This document shows positions 26,690 to 34,876 of a stretch of 64,000 nt of DNA, in pieces. The notes under the pieces are model-generated. The model was not told the origin of the DNA. It saw only the letters and a list, made by a program, of their open reading frames with translations, and searched no databases. The stretch is from Celeribacter baekdonensis B30 (GTDB taxonomy: Bacteria > Pseudomonadota > Alphaproteobacteria > Rhodobacterales > Rhodobacteraceae). The stretch covers positions 1 through 64,000 of the forward strand of contig NZ_AMRK01000011.1 in the NCBI RefSeq assembly GCF_000299875.1, read 5' to 3'. Both the position numbers and the translations under genes were made by a program. The stretch's first letter is position 1. Each line of letters starts with the position of its first letter.

Positions 26690-27772
26690 ATGAAACGTAG
26701 AACCTTGCTGACCGCAGCCACTGCCTCCGTGCTGGCGCTCGGCCTTGCCGCACCGTCTTTTGCCGCAGACAAAGTCAAAGTTGGCTTTATCTATGTTGGT
26801 CCGAAAAATGATGGCGGCTGGTCGCAACACCACCACGAAGCGGCGGAGGAAATGGCCGCGCATTTTGGCGATGCGGTTGAAATCGTCGTACAAGAGTCCG
26901 TGCCAGAAGGGGCCGATTCCGAGCGGGTCTTGACGCAAATGGCGCTGTCCGGTGCCGATCTGATTTTCACCACCTCGTTCGGCTATATGGACCCGACCGT
27001 CAACGTGGCGGCGAAATTCCCGAACGTGAAATTCGAACACGCAACCGGATATAAAACCGCGCCGAACCTCGGCGTCTACTCCGCACGTTTCTATGAAGGC
27101 CGCGCGGTTCAGGGTTATTTGGCTGGGAAAATGACCAAGTCGAACAAGGTCGGCTATATCGCCTCCTTCCCGATCCCCGAGGTTATTCGTGGCATCAATT
27201 CCGCCTATATCTATGCCAAAAAGGTGAACCCGGATGTCGAGTTTAACGTGGTCTGGGCCTACACATGGTTCGATCCGGCGAAAGAATCCGATGCGGCACA
27301 GGCCCTGATCGACCAAGGCGCGGACGTGATTTTGCAGCATACGGATTCGACCGCCCCGCAAGCCGCCGCCCAAAAGGCCGGCAATGTCTACACCTTTGGC
27401 CAAGCCGCCGACATGGCCGAATATGGCCCGATGCCGCGCATTTCCTCGATCATTGACGTCTGGGCCCCCTATTACATCGAGCGCGTTCAGGCGGTGATGG
27501 ATGGCACATGGGAAACGGACAACACATGGGACGGCATCGGCGCGGGCATGGTCGGCATTGGCGAGATTTCTTCCGCCGTTCCCGCCGACATCAAAGCCGA
27601 AGCCGAAGCCCTGCGCGACAGCATTGCAGCGGGCGAGTATCACCCGTTCACCGGGCCTCTGAACAAACAAGACGGCTCTGTCTGGCTGGCCGATGGCGAA
27701 GTGGCCGATGATGGCACGCTCGCAGGCATGAACTTTTACGTCGAAGGCCTAAGCGGCGACATTCCGCAATAA
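26690..27772 (+). CDS. BMP-family substrate-binding protein (system 1)
   Basis: A periplasmic binding protein of 360 residues. A Sec signal peptide (MKRRTLLTAATASVLALGLAAPSFA, residues 1-25, shown here only by its ends MKRR...SFA) precedes the mature VKVGFIYVGPKNDGGWS fold typical of the PnrA/BmpA group. Other family marks are FTTSFGYMD near 98 and GYIASFPIPEVIRGINS near 145. The gene is last in the xdhABC-transporter unit and has its own ribosome-binding site (ACAGGGAG). A strong terminator follows at 27797. Purine or nucleoside binding is inferred from the operon. Confidence 0.93.
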   Translation: MKRRTLLTAATASVLALGLAAPSFAADKVKVGFIYVGPKNDGGWSQHHHEAAEEMAAHFGDAVEIVVQESVPEGADSERVLTQMALSGADLIFTTSFGYMDPTVNVAAKFPNVKFEHATGYKTAPNLGVYSARFYEGRAVQGYLAGKMTKSNKVGYIASFPIPEVIRGINSAYIYAKKVNPDVEFNVVWAYTWFDPAKESDAAQALIDQGADVILQHTDSTAPQAAAQKAGNVYTFGQAADMAEYGPMPRISSIIDVWAPYYIERVQAVMDGTWETDNTWDGIGAGMVGIGEISSAVPADIKAEAEALRDSIAAGEYHPFTGPLNKQDGSVWLADGEVADDGTLAGMNFYVEGLSGDIPQ

Positions 27773-27796
27773 GCCTTGCGCGATTGACGGATTATG

Positions 27797-27827
27797 GCCC
27801 GCGTCGAGAGATCGGCGCGGGCTTTTT
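27797..27827 (+). terminator. Rho-independent terminator after the purine operon
   Basis: A GCCCGCG stem pairs with CGCGGGC around a 12-base loop and is followed by five T residues. It lies 25 bases after the stop of the binding-protein gene and ends the xdhABC-importer transcript. Confidence 0.85.
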
Positions 27828-27891
27828 ATGGTAAGATCTGCGCGAGGGGACCCGCAAACCGCGCAAATCTCATTCAATTCCCCGAATTTGA

Positions 27892-27905
27892 TTGATGCGG
27901 ATCAA
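27892..27905 (+). promoter_or_regulatory. Consensus FNR/FnrL binding site
   Basis: TTGAT-N4-ATCAA with GCGG as the spacer matches the FNR-family consensus exactly. It lies about 67 bases before the AhpD-like gene, which fits activation from around -41 with transcription starting near 27940. This predicts oxygen-responsive control, typical of FnrL regulons in Rhodobacterales. Confidence 0.7.
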
Positions 27906-27971
27906 GGTCGCGCCACGACTCTCATGCCACAGATAGCACCAATATAAGACCCGCGAACAAAGGAGAGTCCC

Positions 27972-28310
27972 ATGTCTTGGGCTGAAAAAAACGAATCCAT
28001 GCGCGAAGCATTGCGCGCCCTCAACAAAGCCAATCGCAACATCCCGGTCGGATTTGGCGCGATGTCAAAAGCGGCAATGGAAGGCGATGCGCTTGACGCC
28101 AAAACCAAGGAATTGGTGGCGCTGGCCATTGCCATAGGTGTGCGTTGCGAACCCTGTGTCGGCTTTCACGTCGAGGCATTGATGAAACATGGCGGCACCC
28201 GCGAAGAATTGTCCGAAATGTTGGCCATCGGCGTCCAGATGGGCGGTGGTCCGGTGTTGATGTATGCGGCCAAGGCTTTGGAATGTTGGGACGAATTGTC
28301 TAACGCCTAA
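27972..28310 (+). CDS. Carboxymuconolactone decarboxylase / AhpD-like protein
   Basis: A 112-residue all-helical protein of the CMD/AhpD superfamily. It has the redox CxxC pair Cys 59 and Cys 62 followed by His 66 (CEPCVGFH), the arrangement used by AhpD-type peroxidase partners rather than by true carboxymuconolactone decarboxylases. The C-terminal half has the family glycine-rich helix (AIGVQMGGGPVLMYA). It is a single gene behind a consensus FNR site and ahead of a hairpin terminator, so thiol redox work at low oxygen is a fair inference. Confidence 0.88.
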   Translation: MSWAEKNESMREALRALNKANRNIPVGFGAMSKAAMEGDALDAKTKELVALAIAIGVRCEPCVGFHVEALMKHGGTREELSEMLAIGVQMGGGPVLMYAAKALECWDELSNA

Positions 28311-28328
28311 GCTACTCAAAAACAAAAC

Positions 28329-28356
28329 GGCGCGGGAATCCCGCCTCGCGCCATTT
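28329..28356. terminator. Terminator between convergent genes
   Basis: GGCGCG pairs with CGCGCC across a 12-base interior that can itself pair partly (CGGG/CCCG). It is followed by ATTTTCGTTT on the plus strand and preceded by an A-rich run, so it can serve both the AhpD-like gene and the convergent minus-strand gene. Confidence 0.65.
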
Positions 28357-28379
28357 TCGTTTCTCCCGCACCACCGGCT

Positions 28380-28868
28380 TTAGCCGCGCGACACATTACA
28401 GACCTTGCCACCGCCTTCTTTGGCTTTGCAGTCCATTTTCAACGTGTCTTTAGGCTCGCCAAACAACCAGATGCTCGCCATTTCAAAATAGTATTTCGCC
28501 AATTCACCAAAGGTGGCGTCTTCGGGTGCACCAAGCCCTTCTGGCTCAGCGGCGTCCACGTCTTCGCCAAACGCTCCGGTGCCATCATCATAGACAATCG
28601 TCCCGGTCTCCGTAGACGCATCGACATGCTCAATCTCAAAGGTTTTCGCCGCAGATCCGCCTTTCGGCGCGGCAACCCGCATTGTGGACAGGGTCGGTGC
28701 CTCATCCTCGTCATCGCCCTGCCAATACGAGCCCGTCACCGACATATTGCTCGAGACGGCTTTCATCATCCCGCTTTGCGCCTCAGAATACTGCAAATAA
28801 ACCAAGATCGAAATCGTGATCCCGACCACAAAACTGATCAGACTGAGTGCTTTACCAAAGGTTCCCAT
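28380..28868 (-). CDS. Hypothetical membrane-anchored protein
   Basis: A 162-residue protein with one N-terminal hydrophobic span (about residues 8-26, ALSLISFVVGITISILVYL) and no clear cleavage site, so it is probably anchored with the rest outside the cytoplasm. The middle is acidic (GDDEDEAP; DDGTGAFGEDVDAAEPEG). Two cysteines near the C-terminus (MDCKAK and KVCNVS) may form a disulphide. I do not recognise the family. It is a single gene, convergent with the AhpD-like gene and divergent from panC. Confidence 0.65.
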   Translation of the reverse strand: MGTFGKALSLISFVVGITISILVYLQYSEAQSGMMKAVSSNMSVTGSYWQGDDEDEAPTLSTMRVAAPKGGSAAKTFEIEHVDASTETGTIVYDDGTGAFGEDVDAAEPEGLGAPEDATFGELAKYYFEMASIWLFGEPKDTLKMDCKAKEGGGKVCNVSRG

Positions 28869-29050
28869 TGGACAATTCTACCGTTTTAACCGCTATCGTC
28901 ATCAATATCGCAACAAAACATGGCGAGAATTGGGAAGGCTTAGGGACATTTGATGAAACACAGTGAGAACCCAACGCGCACAGAAAACGGGCAGCCGCTT
29001 GCCGCAGTGCCGCAAGCTTTGTAAGGTCTGCGCCAAGTAAGCTGTGGGTT

Positions 29051-29056
29051 GGGAGG
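29051..29056 (+). promoter_or_regulatory. Ribosome-binding site fixing the TTG start of panC
   Basis: GGGAGG lies seven bases before TTG at 29064. This supports TTG as the panC start, since no ATG or GTG occurs at a suitable place and the longer frame from 29049 would put this site inside the gene. Confidence 0.65.
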
Positions 29057-29063
29057 ACATCTA

Positions 29064-29912
29064 TTGAAAATTTGTCGAAGCAAACGCGACATCCGCGAGG
29101 CCGTCGCCGCGTTTCACGGCGCGGGCGAGACGGTCGGATTGGTGCCAACCATGGGCTATTTGCATGACGGGCATCTGACATTGGTGCACGCGGCGCAGGC
29201 CGCCTCTGACCGGGTGATTGTATCGATTTTCGTCAATCCGACCCAGTTTGGCGACCCCTCCGATCTTGACGCCTACCCGCGCGACGAGGCCCGCGATTTC
29301 GCGCTTTTGGAAGCGGCCGGTGTGGATGCGGTGTTTTGCCCTTCCGCTGACGAAATGTACCACCCTGAGAAACAGACCACCGTTGTGACCGAGCAGCTCG
29401 AGCACCTGTTGATGGGCGCGCTTCGGCCCGGCCATTACAAAGGTGTCTGCACGGTGGTGACGAAACTTTTTAACATCACCGGCGCAGATCACGCGTTTTT
29501 TGGCGAAAAGGATTACCAACAGCTTTTGGTGATCAAAACCATGGTCCGCGATCTTGATATGCCGATTGAGATTCACGGCGTGCCCACGGTGCGTGAGGTC
29601 GATGGGCTGGCAATGTCGTCGCGCAATGTCCGCCTGACGCCTGAGGATCGCCAAGCGGCACTGATCCTCAACAAAGCGCTGGCTTATGGCGCCTATGAGG
29701 CGTCGGACGGGCGCACGGCGGATCAGCTTGAGGCGGACATCCGCACCTTTATCTCTCGCGAACCGCGCGCCACCATCGAGAGCGTCGATGTGCGCGACGC
29801 CGCCACGCTGGAACCGATCGAGGGGCTGATTGAACGCCCCGCCGTGATCTTGCTCGCCGCGCGCTTTGGCGATGTGCTATTGATCGACCAACGGGTCGCA
29901 GACCCGACGTAA
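29064..29912 (+). CDS. panC: Pantothenate synthetase
   Basis: Condenses pantoate with beta-alanine using ATP to make pantothenate (vitamin B5). The 282-residue protein has the nucleotide-binding MGYLHDGH at residues 30-37, [10 protein letters not shown] near 60, the ATP loop [10 protein letters not shown] near 150 and the KMSKS-like MSSRNVRL near 188. The start is TTG at 29064, chosen because GGGAGG sits just upstream and the family begins at this point ([11 protein letters not shown]). It is followed by panB after 34 bases, giving a two-gene pantothenate operon. Confidence 0.94.
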   Translation: MKICRSKRDIREAVAAFHGAGETVGLVPTMGYLHDGHLTLVHAAQAASDRVIVSIFVNPTQFGDPSDLDAYPRDEARDFALLEAAGVDAVFCPSADEMYHPEKQTTVVTEQLEHLLMGALRPGHYKGVCTVVTKLFNITGADHAFFGEKDYQQLLVIKTMVRDLDMPIEIHGVPTVREVDGLAMSSRNVRLTPEDRQAALILNKALAYGAYEASDGRTADQLEADIRTFISREPRATIESVDVRDAATLEPIEGLIERPAVILLAARFGDVLLIDQRVADPT

Positions 29913-29946
29913 GTTCGGCCCAGATCCCCGAACTCAGGAGGAACCC

Positions 29947-30771
29947 ATGTCCATACAGACCGAAACCATCCGCCGCGTGACGGTGCCGCAAATCCGAGAC
30001 CGCAAAGGCGGCGAGCCCATCGTGTCGCTTACCTCATATCATGCGCACACCGCCGCAATTGCCGAAAAACATTGTGATTTTCTGCTTGTCGGCGACAGCC
30101 TCGGCATGGTGATGCACGGGATGGAAAGCACCGTTGGCGTGTCTTTGGAATTGATGATCATGCATGGCAAGGCCGTGGTGCGCGGCACCAAACGCGCGTT
30201 GATCGTGGTCGATATGCCCTTTGGTTCCTATGAGGAAAGCCCGTCGCAGGCGTTTCGCAATGCCGCCACGATCATGAAAGAAACCCAATGTCAGGCCGTC
30301 AAACTCGAAGGCGGCGCGCGCATGGCAGAGACGGTTAAATTCCTGACCGAACGTGGCATTCCGGTGATGGGCCACATCGGCTTGACCCCGCAATCGACCA
30401 ACGTCATGGGCGGGTTCAAAACCCAGGGCCGCGACGAAGACACCTGGCAAATCCACATTGATGACGCGATCGCCGTGGCCGAAGCAGGCGCTTTTGCCAT
30501 CGTGGTCGAGGGTGTCGTGGAACCGCTCGCGGACAAAATCACCAAAGCCATTGACGTGCCGACCATTGGAATCGGGGCATCAAAGACCTGTGACGGTCAG
30601 ATCCTTGTCATGGAAGACATGTTGGGCCTCAACGAATGGGTGCCAAAATTTGTCAAAAAATATGGCGCCATGGGTGATGCAATCAACGAAGCCGTGGCGG
30701 AATATGCCGCCGAGGTCAGATCGCGGGCCTTTCCGGGAACGGCCAACGTCTACGGCTCCAACAAGAAATAA
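29947..30771 (+). CDS. panB: 3-methyl-2-oxobutanoate hydroxymethyltransferase
   Basis: Adds a hydroxymethyl group from methylene-tetrahydrofolate to alpha-ketoisovalerate, the first committed step to pantothenate. The 274-residue TIM-barrel protein has the metal-site [12 protein letters not shown] near residue 40, VDMPFGSYE near 91, VKLEGG near 117 and the catalytic [10 protein letters not shown] near 183. It lies just after panC with an AGGAGG ribosome-binding site, and a strong terminator follows. Confidence 0.95.
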   Translation: MSIQTETIRRVTVPQIRDRKGGEPIVSLTSYHAHTAAIAEKHCDFLLVGDSLGMVMHGMESTVGVSLELMIMHGKAVVRGTKRALIVVDMPFGSYEESPSQAFRNAATIMKETQCQAVKLEGGARMAETVKFLTERGIPVMGHIGLTPQSTNVMGGFKTQGRDEDTWQIHIDDAIAVAEAGAFAIVVEGVVEPLADKITKAIDVPTIGIGASKTCDGQILVMEDMLGLNEWVPKFVKKYGAMGDAINEAVAEYAAEVRSRAFPGTANVYGSNKK

Positions 30772-30787
30772 GCCCAGAAAAAGACAG

Positions 30788-30811
30788 AGCGCCCTTCGGG
30801 GCGCTTTTGTT
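30788..30811 (+). terminator. Rho-independent terminator after panB
   Basis: GCGCCC pairs with GGGCGC around a TTCG tetraloop and is followed by TTTTGTTT. It lies 17 bases after the panB stop. Confidence 0.9.
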
Positions 30812-31155
30812 TGAGTATTTGGGCTACAATGAAGCCTGTGTTAGGCGTGCGCTAAGGTTAACGTGTCAGGCTGAAGGCGCGGTACAGGCTGGAGAGCCGA
30901 TGACCGCCTGCGATGAAGATGACCGCCTGCGATGAAGACTCCCGGCCCGTGGGCCCAAACCGTTCTGGTGACGCCACAGCGCCATGAACCAGCGGCCGGG
31001 ACACAGCTTCGCTTTTCTGGCACCGTTTTCATTGCAGTGAAAATACTCCGCCCGGCCTGATCTGCGCACAGACGCACACAGCCAGTTCGCGCGCGGATAT
31101 TTACGCACAGACAAAAATCACCACATGATGAGGCAACAGAACAAGGAGACTCATC
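30812..31155. other. Non-coding gap of about 340 bases with a tandem repeat
   Basis: No gene is supported between the panB terminator and the pirin gene. Open frames on the minus strand (30841-31114) are rich in Arg and Trp and have no recognisable product or good ribosome-binding site. The stretch holds a perfect two-copy 19-base tandem repeat and two copies of CGCACAGAC nearer the pirin gene. It could be a decayed gene or a dispersed repeat element. Confidence 0.5.
30899..30936. repeat. Perfect 2 x 19-base tandem repeat
   Basis: The unit GATGACCGCCTGCGATGAA occurs twice back to back with no difference. Each unit contains two GATGA words. It is in the gap between panB and the pirin gene and has no spacer, so it is not a CRISPR. 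The identical copies suggest a recent duplication. Confidence 0.8.
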
Positions 31156-32073
31156 ATGACGTTTCGTCCCGTAAAATCGACATCCGTTGGCCAGCCGACC
31201 CTAGAGGGCGCAGGCGTTCATCTCTACCGCGCCTTTGGCTTTCACAAGCCGCGCGAGTTTGACCCGTTTTTATTGTTCGACGACTTTCGCAACGACGACC
31301 CGAAACAGTTTGAAAAGGGCTTTCCCTGGCACCCGCACCGCGGCATCGAGACCATCACCTATGTTTTGGATGGCGAGGTCGAACATGGCGACAGCCTTGG
31401 AAACAAAGGCGTTTTGGGCGCAGGATCGGTGCAATGGATGACGGCAGGCTCCGGCATCATGCACCAGGAAATGCCGCGCGGGAATGCCCGTGGTCAGATG
31501 CATGGGTTTCAGCTTTGGGCCAACCTGCCCTCCAGTTTGAAAATGACTGCGCCGCGCTATCAGGACATTCAGGCCCATGATATTCCCGAGATCATTGACG
31601 ATGACGGCACCAAGGTGAAAATTGTCACCGGCTCATTTTGGGGCAAACACGGACCTGTGGATGGGGTGGCGGCGGACCCGCTGTACCTCGACATTTCCGT
31701 GCCGCCGAACACCCGCAAAGTGTTGCCGGTTGATACCTATGCCAACACCTTTGCCTATGTGTTTGCCGGGGCGGGATCGTTTCGTGATGCGTCCAATCCC
31801 TACGGCGTGCGGGTGGAGAAAGAGGTGAATGGCGCGGAAATCAACATCCGCGACATGTCGGGCAACCGCACCTTGGTGACTTTCGACACCGGCAATGAGA
31901 TCGTGGTAAACGCCGGGCCTGAGGGCGTGCGGTTTCTGTTGGTTTCGGGTCAGCCGATTGAGGAACCTGTGGCCTGGCATGGACCGATCGTGATGAACAC
32001 ACGCGAAGAATTGATGCTGGCGATGCAAGAGCTCAACAACGGCACGTTTATCAAGGATCAGCGCGATCATTGA
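31156..32073 (+). CDS. Pirin family protein
   Basis: A 305-residue bicupin. The metal-binding residues expected for pirins are present: HPHRGIETI (two His) near residue 58, and a later His/Glu pair in GIMHQEMPRG near 102. The N-terminal FHKPREFDPFLLFDDF block is also typical. Family members include quercetinases and redox sensors, so the substrate cannot be named. A strong AAGGAG ribosome-binding site precedes the ATG. It is convergent with the dehydrogenase gene, with a long hairpin between them. Confidence 0.9.
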   Translation: MTFRPVKSTSVGQPTLEGAGVHLYRAFGFHKPREFDPFLLFDDFRNDDPKQFEKGFPWHPHRGIETITYVLDGEVEHGDSLGNKGVLGAGSVQWMTAGSGIMHQEMPRGNARGQMHGFQLWANLPSSLKMTAPRYQDIQAHDIPEIIDDDGTKVKIVTGSFWGKHGPVDGVAADPLYLDISVPPNTRKVLPVDTYANTFAYVFAGAGSFRDASNPYGVRVEKEVNGAEINIRDMSGNRTLVTFDTGNEIVVNAGPEGVRFLLVSGQPIEEPVAWHGPIVMNTREELMLAMQELNNGTFIKDQRDH

Positions 32074-32087
32074 TCTGCTATCCGAGA

Positions 32088-32116
32088 CACCGCGCCCCTC
32101 ACCGAGGGGCGCGGTG
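32088..32116. terminator. Perfect 13-base-pair hairpin between convergent genes
   Basis: CACCGCGCCCCTC pairs fully with GAGGGGCGCGGTG around a three-base loop. It lies between the pirin stop and the dehydrogenase stop. There is no T-run on either side, so it may block transcription from both sides by structure alone or protect mRNA ends. Confidence 0.65.
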
Positions 32117-32123
32117 AAACCAC

Positions 32124-33110
32124 TCAGAGCATGGACGGCAACACCATATCCGGCGGCCGGTGACCATCGGCAAATGTGTGAATGTTCAGCAGCACCTTTT
32201 CCCCCATTTCGATCCGCCCTTCGACCGTCGCCGAGCCCATATGGGGTAGCAAAACCACATTGGGCAGTTCGCGCAGGCGCGGATTAATCTGATGCCCATG
32301 CTCAAACACATCCAAGCCCGCGCCGCCAATATCGCCAGAGCGCAAGCCCCGCGTCAGGGCGTTTTCGTCAATCACTTCGCCCCGCGAGGTGTTCACAATC
32401 ACCGCCGTCGGCTTCATCAGTTTTAACCGCCTTGCGTTGATTTGGTGAAAGGTTGAGGGCGTGTGCGGGCAGTTGATCGAGAGGATATCGACGCGGCTCA
32501 ACATCTGATCAAGGCTGTCCCAATAGGTGGCCTCAAACCGCGCTTCAACATCGGGGTGAAGTCTGCGCCGGTTATGATACTGTACCGAGAGGCCAAAGGC
32601 ATGGGCCCGGCGCGCGACAGCTTGTCCAATGCGACCCATCCCCAAAATCCCAAGCCGCTTGCCAGACAAGCGTTGCCCCATAAAGGCGGTCGGAGCCCAA
32701 CCGCCCCAATTGCCCGCCTGCATCACCGCCTGCCCTTCGGGGATACGCCGCGTGACGGCGAGGATCAGCGCCATGACCATATCGGCGGTGTCCTCCGTCA
32801 CCACGCCCGGCGTGTTGGTGACAAGGATGCCGCGATTATGGGCGGTGATCGTGTCGATATGATCGACACCCGCGCCGTAATTGGCGATCAGTTTCAACCG
32901 CTCCCCCGCCTGCCCCAACATCTCCGCATCCAACCGATCCGTGACACAGGGCACCAAAACATCGGCCCGCTGCATCGCCGCAATCAGCGCCTCACGCGAC
33001 AGTTTGACGTCATCTTGATTGAGCTCCACATCGAAGAGTTCCATCATCCGCGTCTCGACCACTTCAGGCAACGCGCGTGTGACCACGACCTTTAGCCGAC
33101 CCTGCACCAT
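32124..33110 (-). CDS. D-2-hydroxyacid dehydrogenase (glyoxylate reductase-like)
   Basis: An NAD(P)H-dependent oxidoreductase of 328 residues that most likely reduces glyoxylate or hydroxypyruvate, or acts on another D-2-hydroxyacid. The substrate loop NYGAGVDHID is near residue 78, the dinucleotide-binding GMGRIG at 157-162, the catalytic arginine in NTSRGEVIDE near 240 and the catalytic His in PHMGSATVEG near 290. The start at 33110 has GAGGTGCGGTT before it and gives the normal N-terminus; a longer frame to 33245 adds unsupported residues. Confidence 0.9.
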   Translation of the reverse strand: MVQGRLKVVVTRALPEVVETRMMELFDVELNQDDVKLSREALIAAMQRADVLVPCVTDRLDAEMLGQAGERLKLIANYGAGVDHIDTITAHNRGILVTNTPGVVTEDTADMVMALILAVTRRIPEGQAVMQAGNWGGWAPTAFMGQRLSGKRLGILGMGRIGQAVARRAHAFGLSVQYHNRRRLHPDVEARFEATYWDSLDQMLSRVDILSINCPHTPSTFHQINARRLKLMKPTAVIVNTSRGEVIDENALTRGLRSGDIGGAGLDVFEHGHQINPRLRELPNVVLLPHMGSATVEGRIEMGEKVLLNIHTFADGHRPPDMVLPSML

Positions 33111-33246
33111 AACCGCACCTCTTCCTTTCTTTTTCGCCCCCATACTGGCAAACTGGATTGCATCCCGGCAAGGCGTAAAGGATAAGTTCCGTGACACGCT
33201 GGCGCGCAAGGCACGCCTTCTTTTTATGAGCAGGTCAGATTTCACA

Positions 33247-33846
33247 ATGGTATCCAGTGGCTCCTCTTATGGGTTTCATCGCCTCACCCCGCTTTTACGC
33301 GGGGTTTGCCTCATGACATTGACATGTTTCCTCGGTTTGGCCCCGGTTTCTGCCGCCGAAGATACCGTGCAAAATCCAACCGCCCCGCCGATCGAGCAGA
33401 TGCCACAAACAGGCCCAACGCGCGGATCGGCCACCAACCTGCCGTTGCCGCGCTTCGTCTCGCTCAAGGCCAATGAGGCCAATGTGCGTCGTGGGCCATC
33501 GCTGTCGCACCGGATTGACTGGATTTTCACAAAACGCAACTACCCGCTTGAAGTCATTGCCGAATATGGTCATTGGCGGCGTGTCCGCGACATGGAAGGC
33601 GCGACTGGATGGCTGCATTACTCGCTGATTTCCGGGGTGCGGACAGCGCTCGTGACGGATGGCACTGTAGATTTGTTTTCGCGGCCTGACACCGGATCGC
33701 GTTTGACGGCACAGGCCGAGAAAGGCGTGATTTTGCGACTGTTGGAATGCAACATCTCATGGTGCAAAGTCTCAGCCTCGGGCTATAAGGGCTGGGTGTT
33801 GAAATCGGGCCTTTGGGGTGTGCGTTCAAACGAAATTTTGGAGTGA
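33247..33846 (+). CDS. Exported SH3-domain protein
   Basis: A 199-residue exported protein. A hydrophobic signal segment (GVCLMTLTCFLGLAPVSAAED, around residues 19-38) is followed by two bacterial SH3-like repeats: the first around KANEANVRRGPSLSHRID with WRRVRDMEGATGWLHYS, the second around FSRPDTGSRL with SWCKVSASGYKGWVLKSGLW. Such domains often bind cell wall. Two in-frame ATGs (33226 and 33313) are possible; 33247 was chosen because AGGT lies upstream and the signal peptide is complete. The KpsS-like gene follows after six bases. Confidence 0.8.
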   Translation: MVSSGSSYGFHRLTPLLRGVCLMTLTCFLGLAPVSAAEDTVQNPTAPPIEQMPQTGPTRGSATNLPLPRFVSLKANEANVRRGPSLSHRIDWIFTKRNYPLEVIAEYGHWRRVRDMEGATGWLHYSLISGVRTALVTDGTVDLFSRPDTGSRLTAQAEKGVILRLLECNISWCKVSASGYKGWVLKSGLWGVRSNEILE

Positions 33847-33852
33847 GCCGGT

Positions 33853-34842
33853 ATGGAACAGCTCAAATCCCCCCTCGCCGCCCGCAACATTCCAAAGGGC
33901 GTTAAATCGTGTGTCGTGCATGGTTTTGGCAGTTGGTTTGACGCGATTGGCCACGAGCGTCACGATTTTTTCACCAAACTTTTGCCAAAGCTGACCCGTG
34001 AGGGCATCACCCCCTATTTGGTGGAGGGCGACAGCCGTACCTCTCGTGCGCTTTTGCTGGAAAATCATCTCCATATCATCGTCGGTGGCCCGGCGATGTT
34101 TGGCCCGACGGTTCTTCATGCCTATCCCTCTTATCTGTGGGGATTTTGGTATTTCGACGAGCTGGGCCATGGCGCCAACAGTTCGCTGCGCTTTTCCCGT
34201 TTTCCCGAACATGAGGTGGATCGGGAACAGGCGGATTATTTTTTCAATGGCGTGACTGGGTTTATGTTGCGCGAAAATGTCTCCAAATTGGGTCAGGAGC
34301 CGCGCATGGATGCGCCTTTGCGGCCCGCGACGGCGACGATCCTGTGTCAGGCCATCGAAAATGAGACCCCGCGCACGCATTATCTCACGACGAAAGAGAT
34401 GATTGTCACCGCCGCTGAATTTGATCGCGATGCGGTGGTCTATGTGAAACCGCATCCGCATCAGGGTAAATTGGGACGCAGGCACATCCTTGAAATCTGT
34501 GCCGATCATCCGAATGTCAAAGTGAGCGACGCCTCGGTTCACGATCTGATCGAAGCGGCGCGCGTCGTGATCACGCAAAACTCCTCTGCCGGGTTTGAAG
34601 CCTTGATGCAACGAAAGCCGGTGGTCACCTGTGGCAAAAGCGATTATTGGCACGCCACGCTTACCCCACGAAACATATCTGAATTGCGGGATGCGATAGG
34701 TTTTGGCCCTGAAACAATGTCCTCTTTTGACTATTCAGGGTTTTTCAACTGGTTCTTGGAAAAGCAGTGCCTTGAACCCGCCAAAGACAATTTCGCTCCC
34801 CGTGCTTGGGCGCGTGTGCGTGACAAGCTGATGCTCGACTAA
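33853..34842 (+). CDS. Capsule polysaccharide synthesis/export-like protein (KpsS/KpsC-type fold)
   Basis: A 329-residue soluble protein resembling the capsule_synth family (KpsC/KpsS/LpsZ), whose members include Kdo transferases that build lipid linkers of capsules. Supporting motifs in the C-terminal half are VYVKPHPHQG near residue 197, then VVITQNSSAGFEALMQRKPVV near 240, the usual sugar-nucleotide binding block. No other capsule genes are nearby; it sits with an exported SH3 protein upstream and a CDF exporter downstream. Role in surface polysaccharide is inferred from family resemblance only. Confidence 0.7.
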   Translation: MEQLKSPLAARNIPKGVKSCVVHGFGSWFDAIGHERHDFFTKLLPKLTREGITPYLVEGDSRTSRALLLENHLHIIVGGPAMFGPTVLHAYPSYLWGFWYFDELGHGANSSLRFSRFPEHEVDREQADYFFNGVTGFMLRENVSKLGQEPRMDAPLRPATATILCQAIENETPRTHYLTTKEMIVTAAEFDRDAVVYVKPHPHQGKLGRRHILEICADHPNVKVSDASVHDLIEAARVVITQNSSAGFEALMQRKPVVTCGKSDYWHATLTPRNISELRDAIGFGPETMSSFDYSGFFNWFLEKQCLEPAKDNFAPRAWARVRDKLMLD

Positions 34843-34876
34843 CGCCTTCTAAGCCTTAGGGCGAAAGGACAATCCT

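Noticed and set aside
30899-30936. CRISPR-like repeats
   Set aside because: The two 19-base units are adjacent with no spacer and only two copies.
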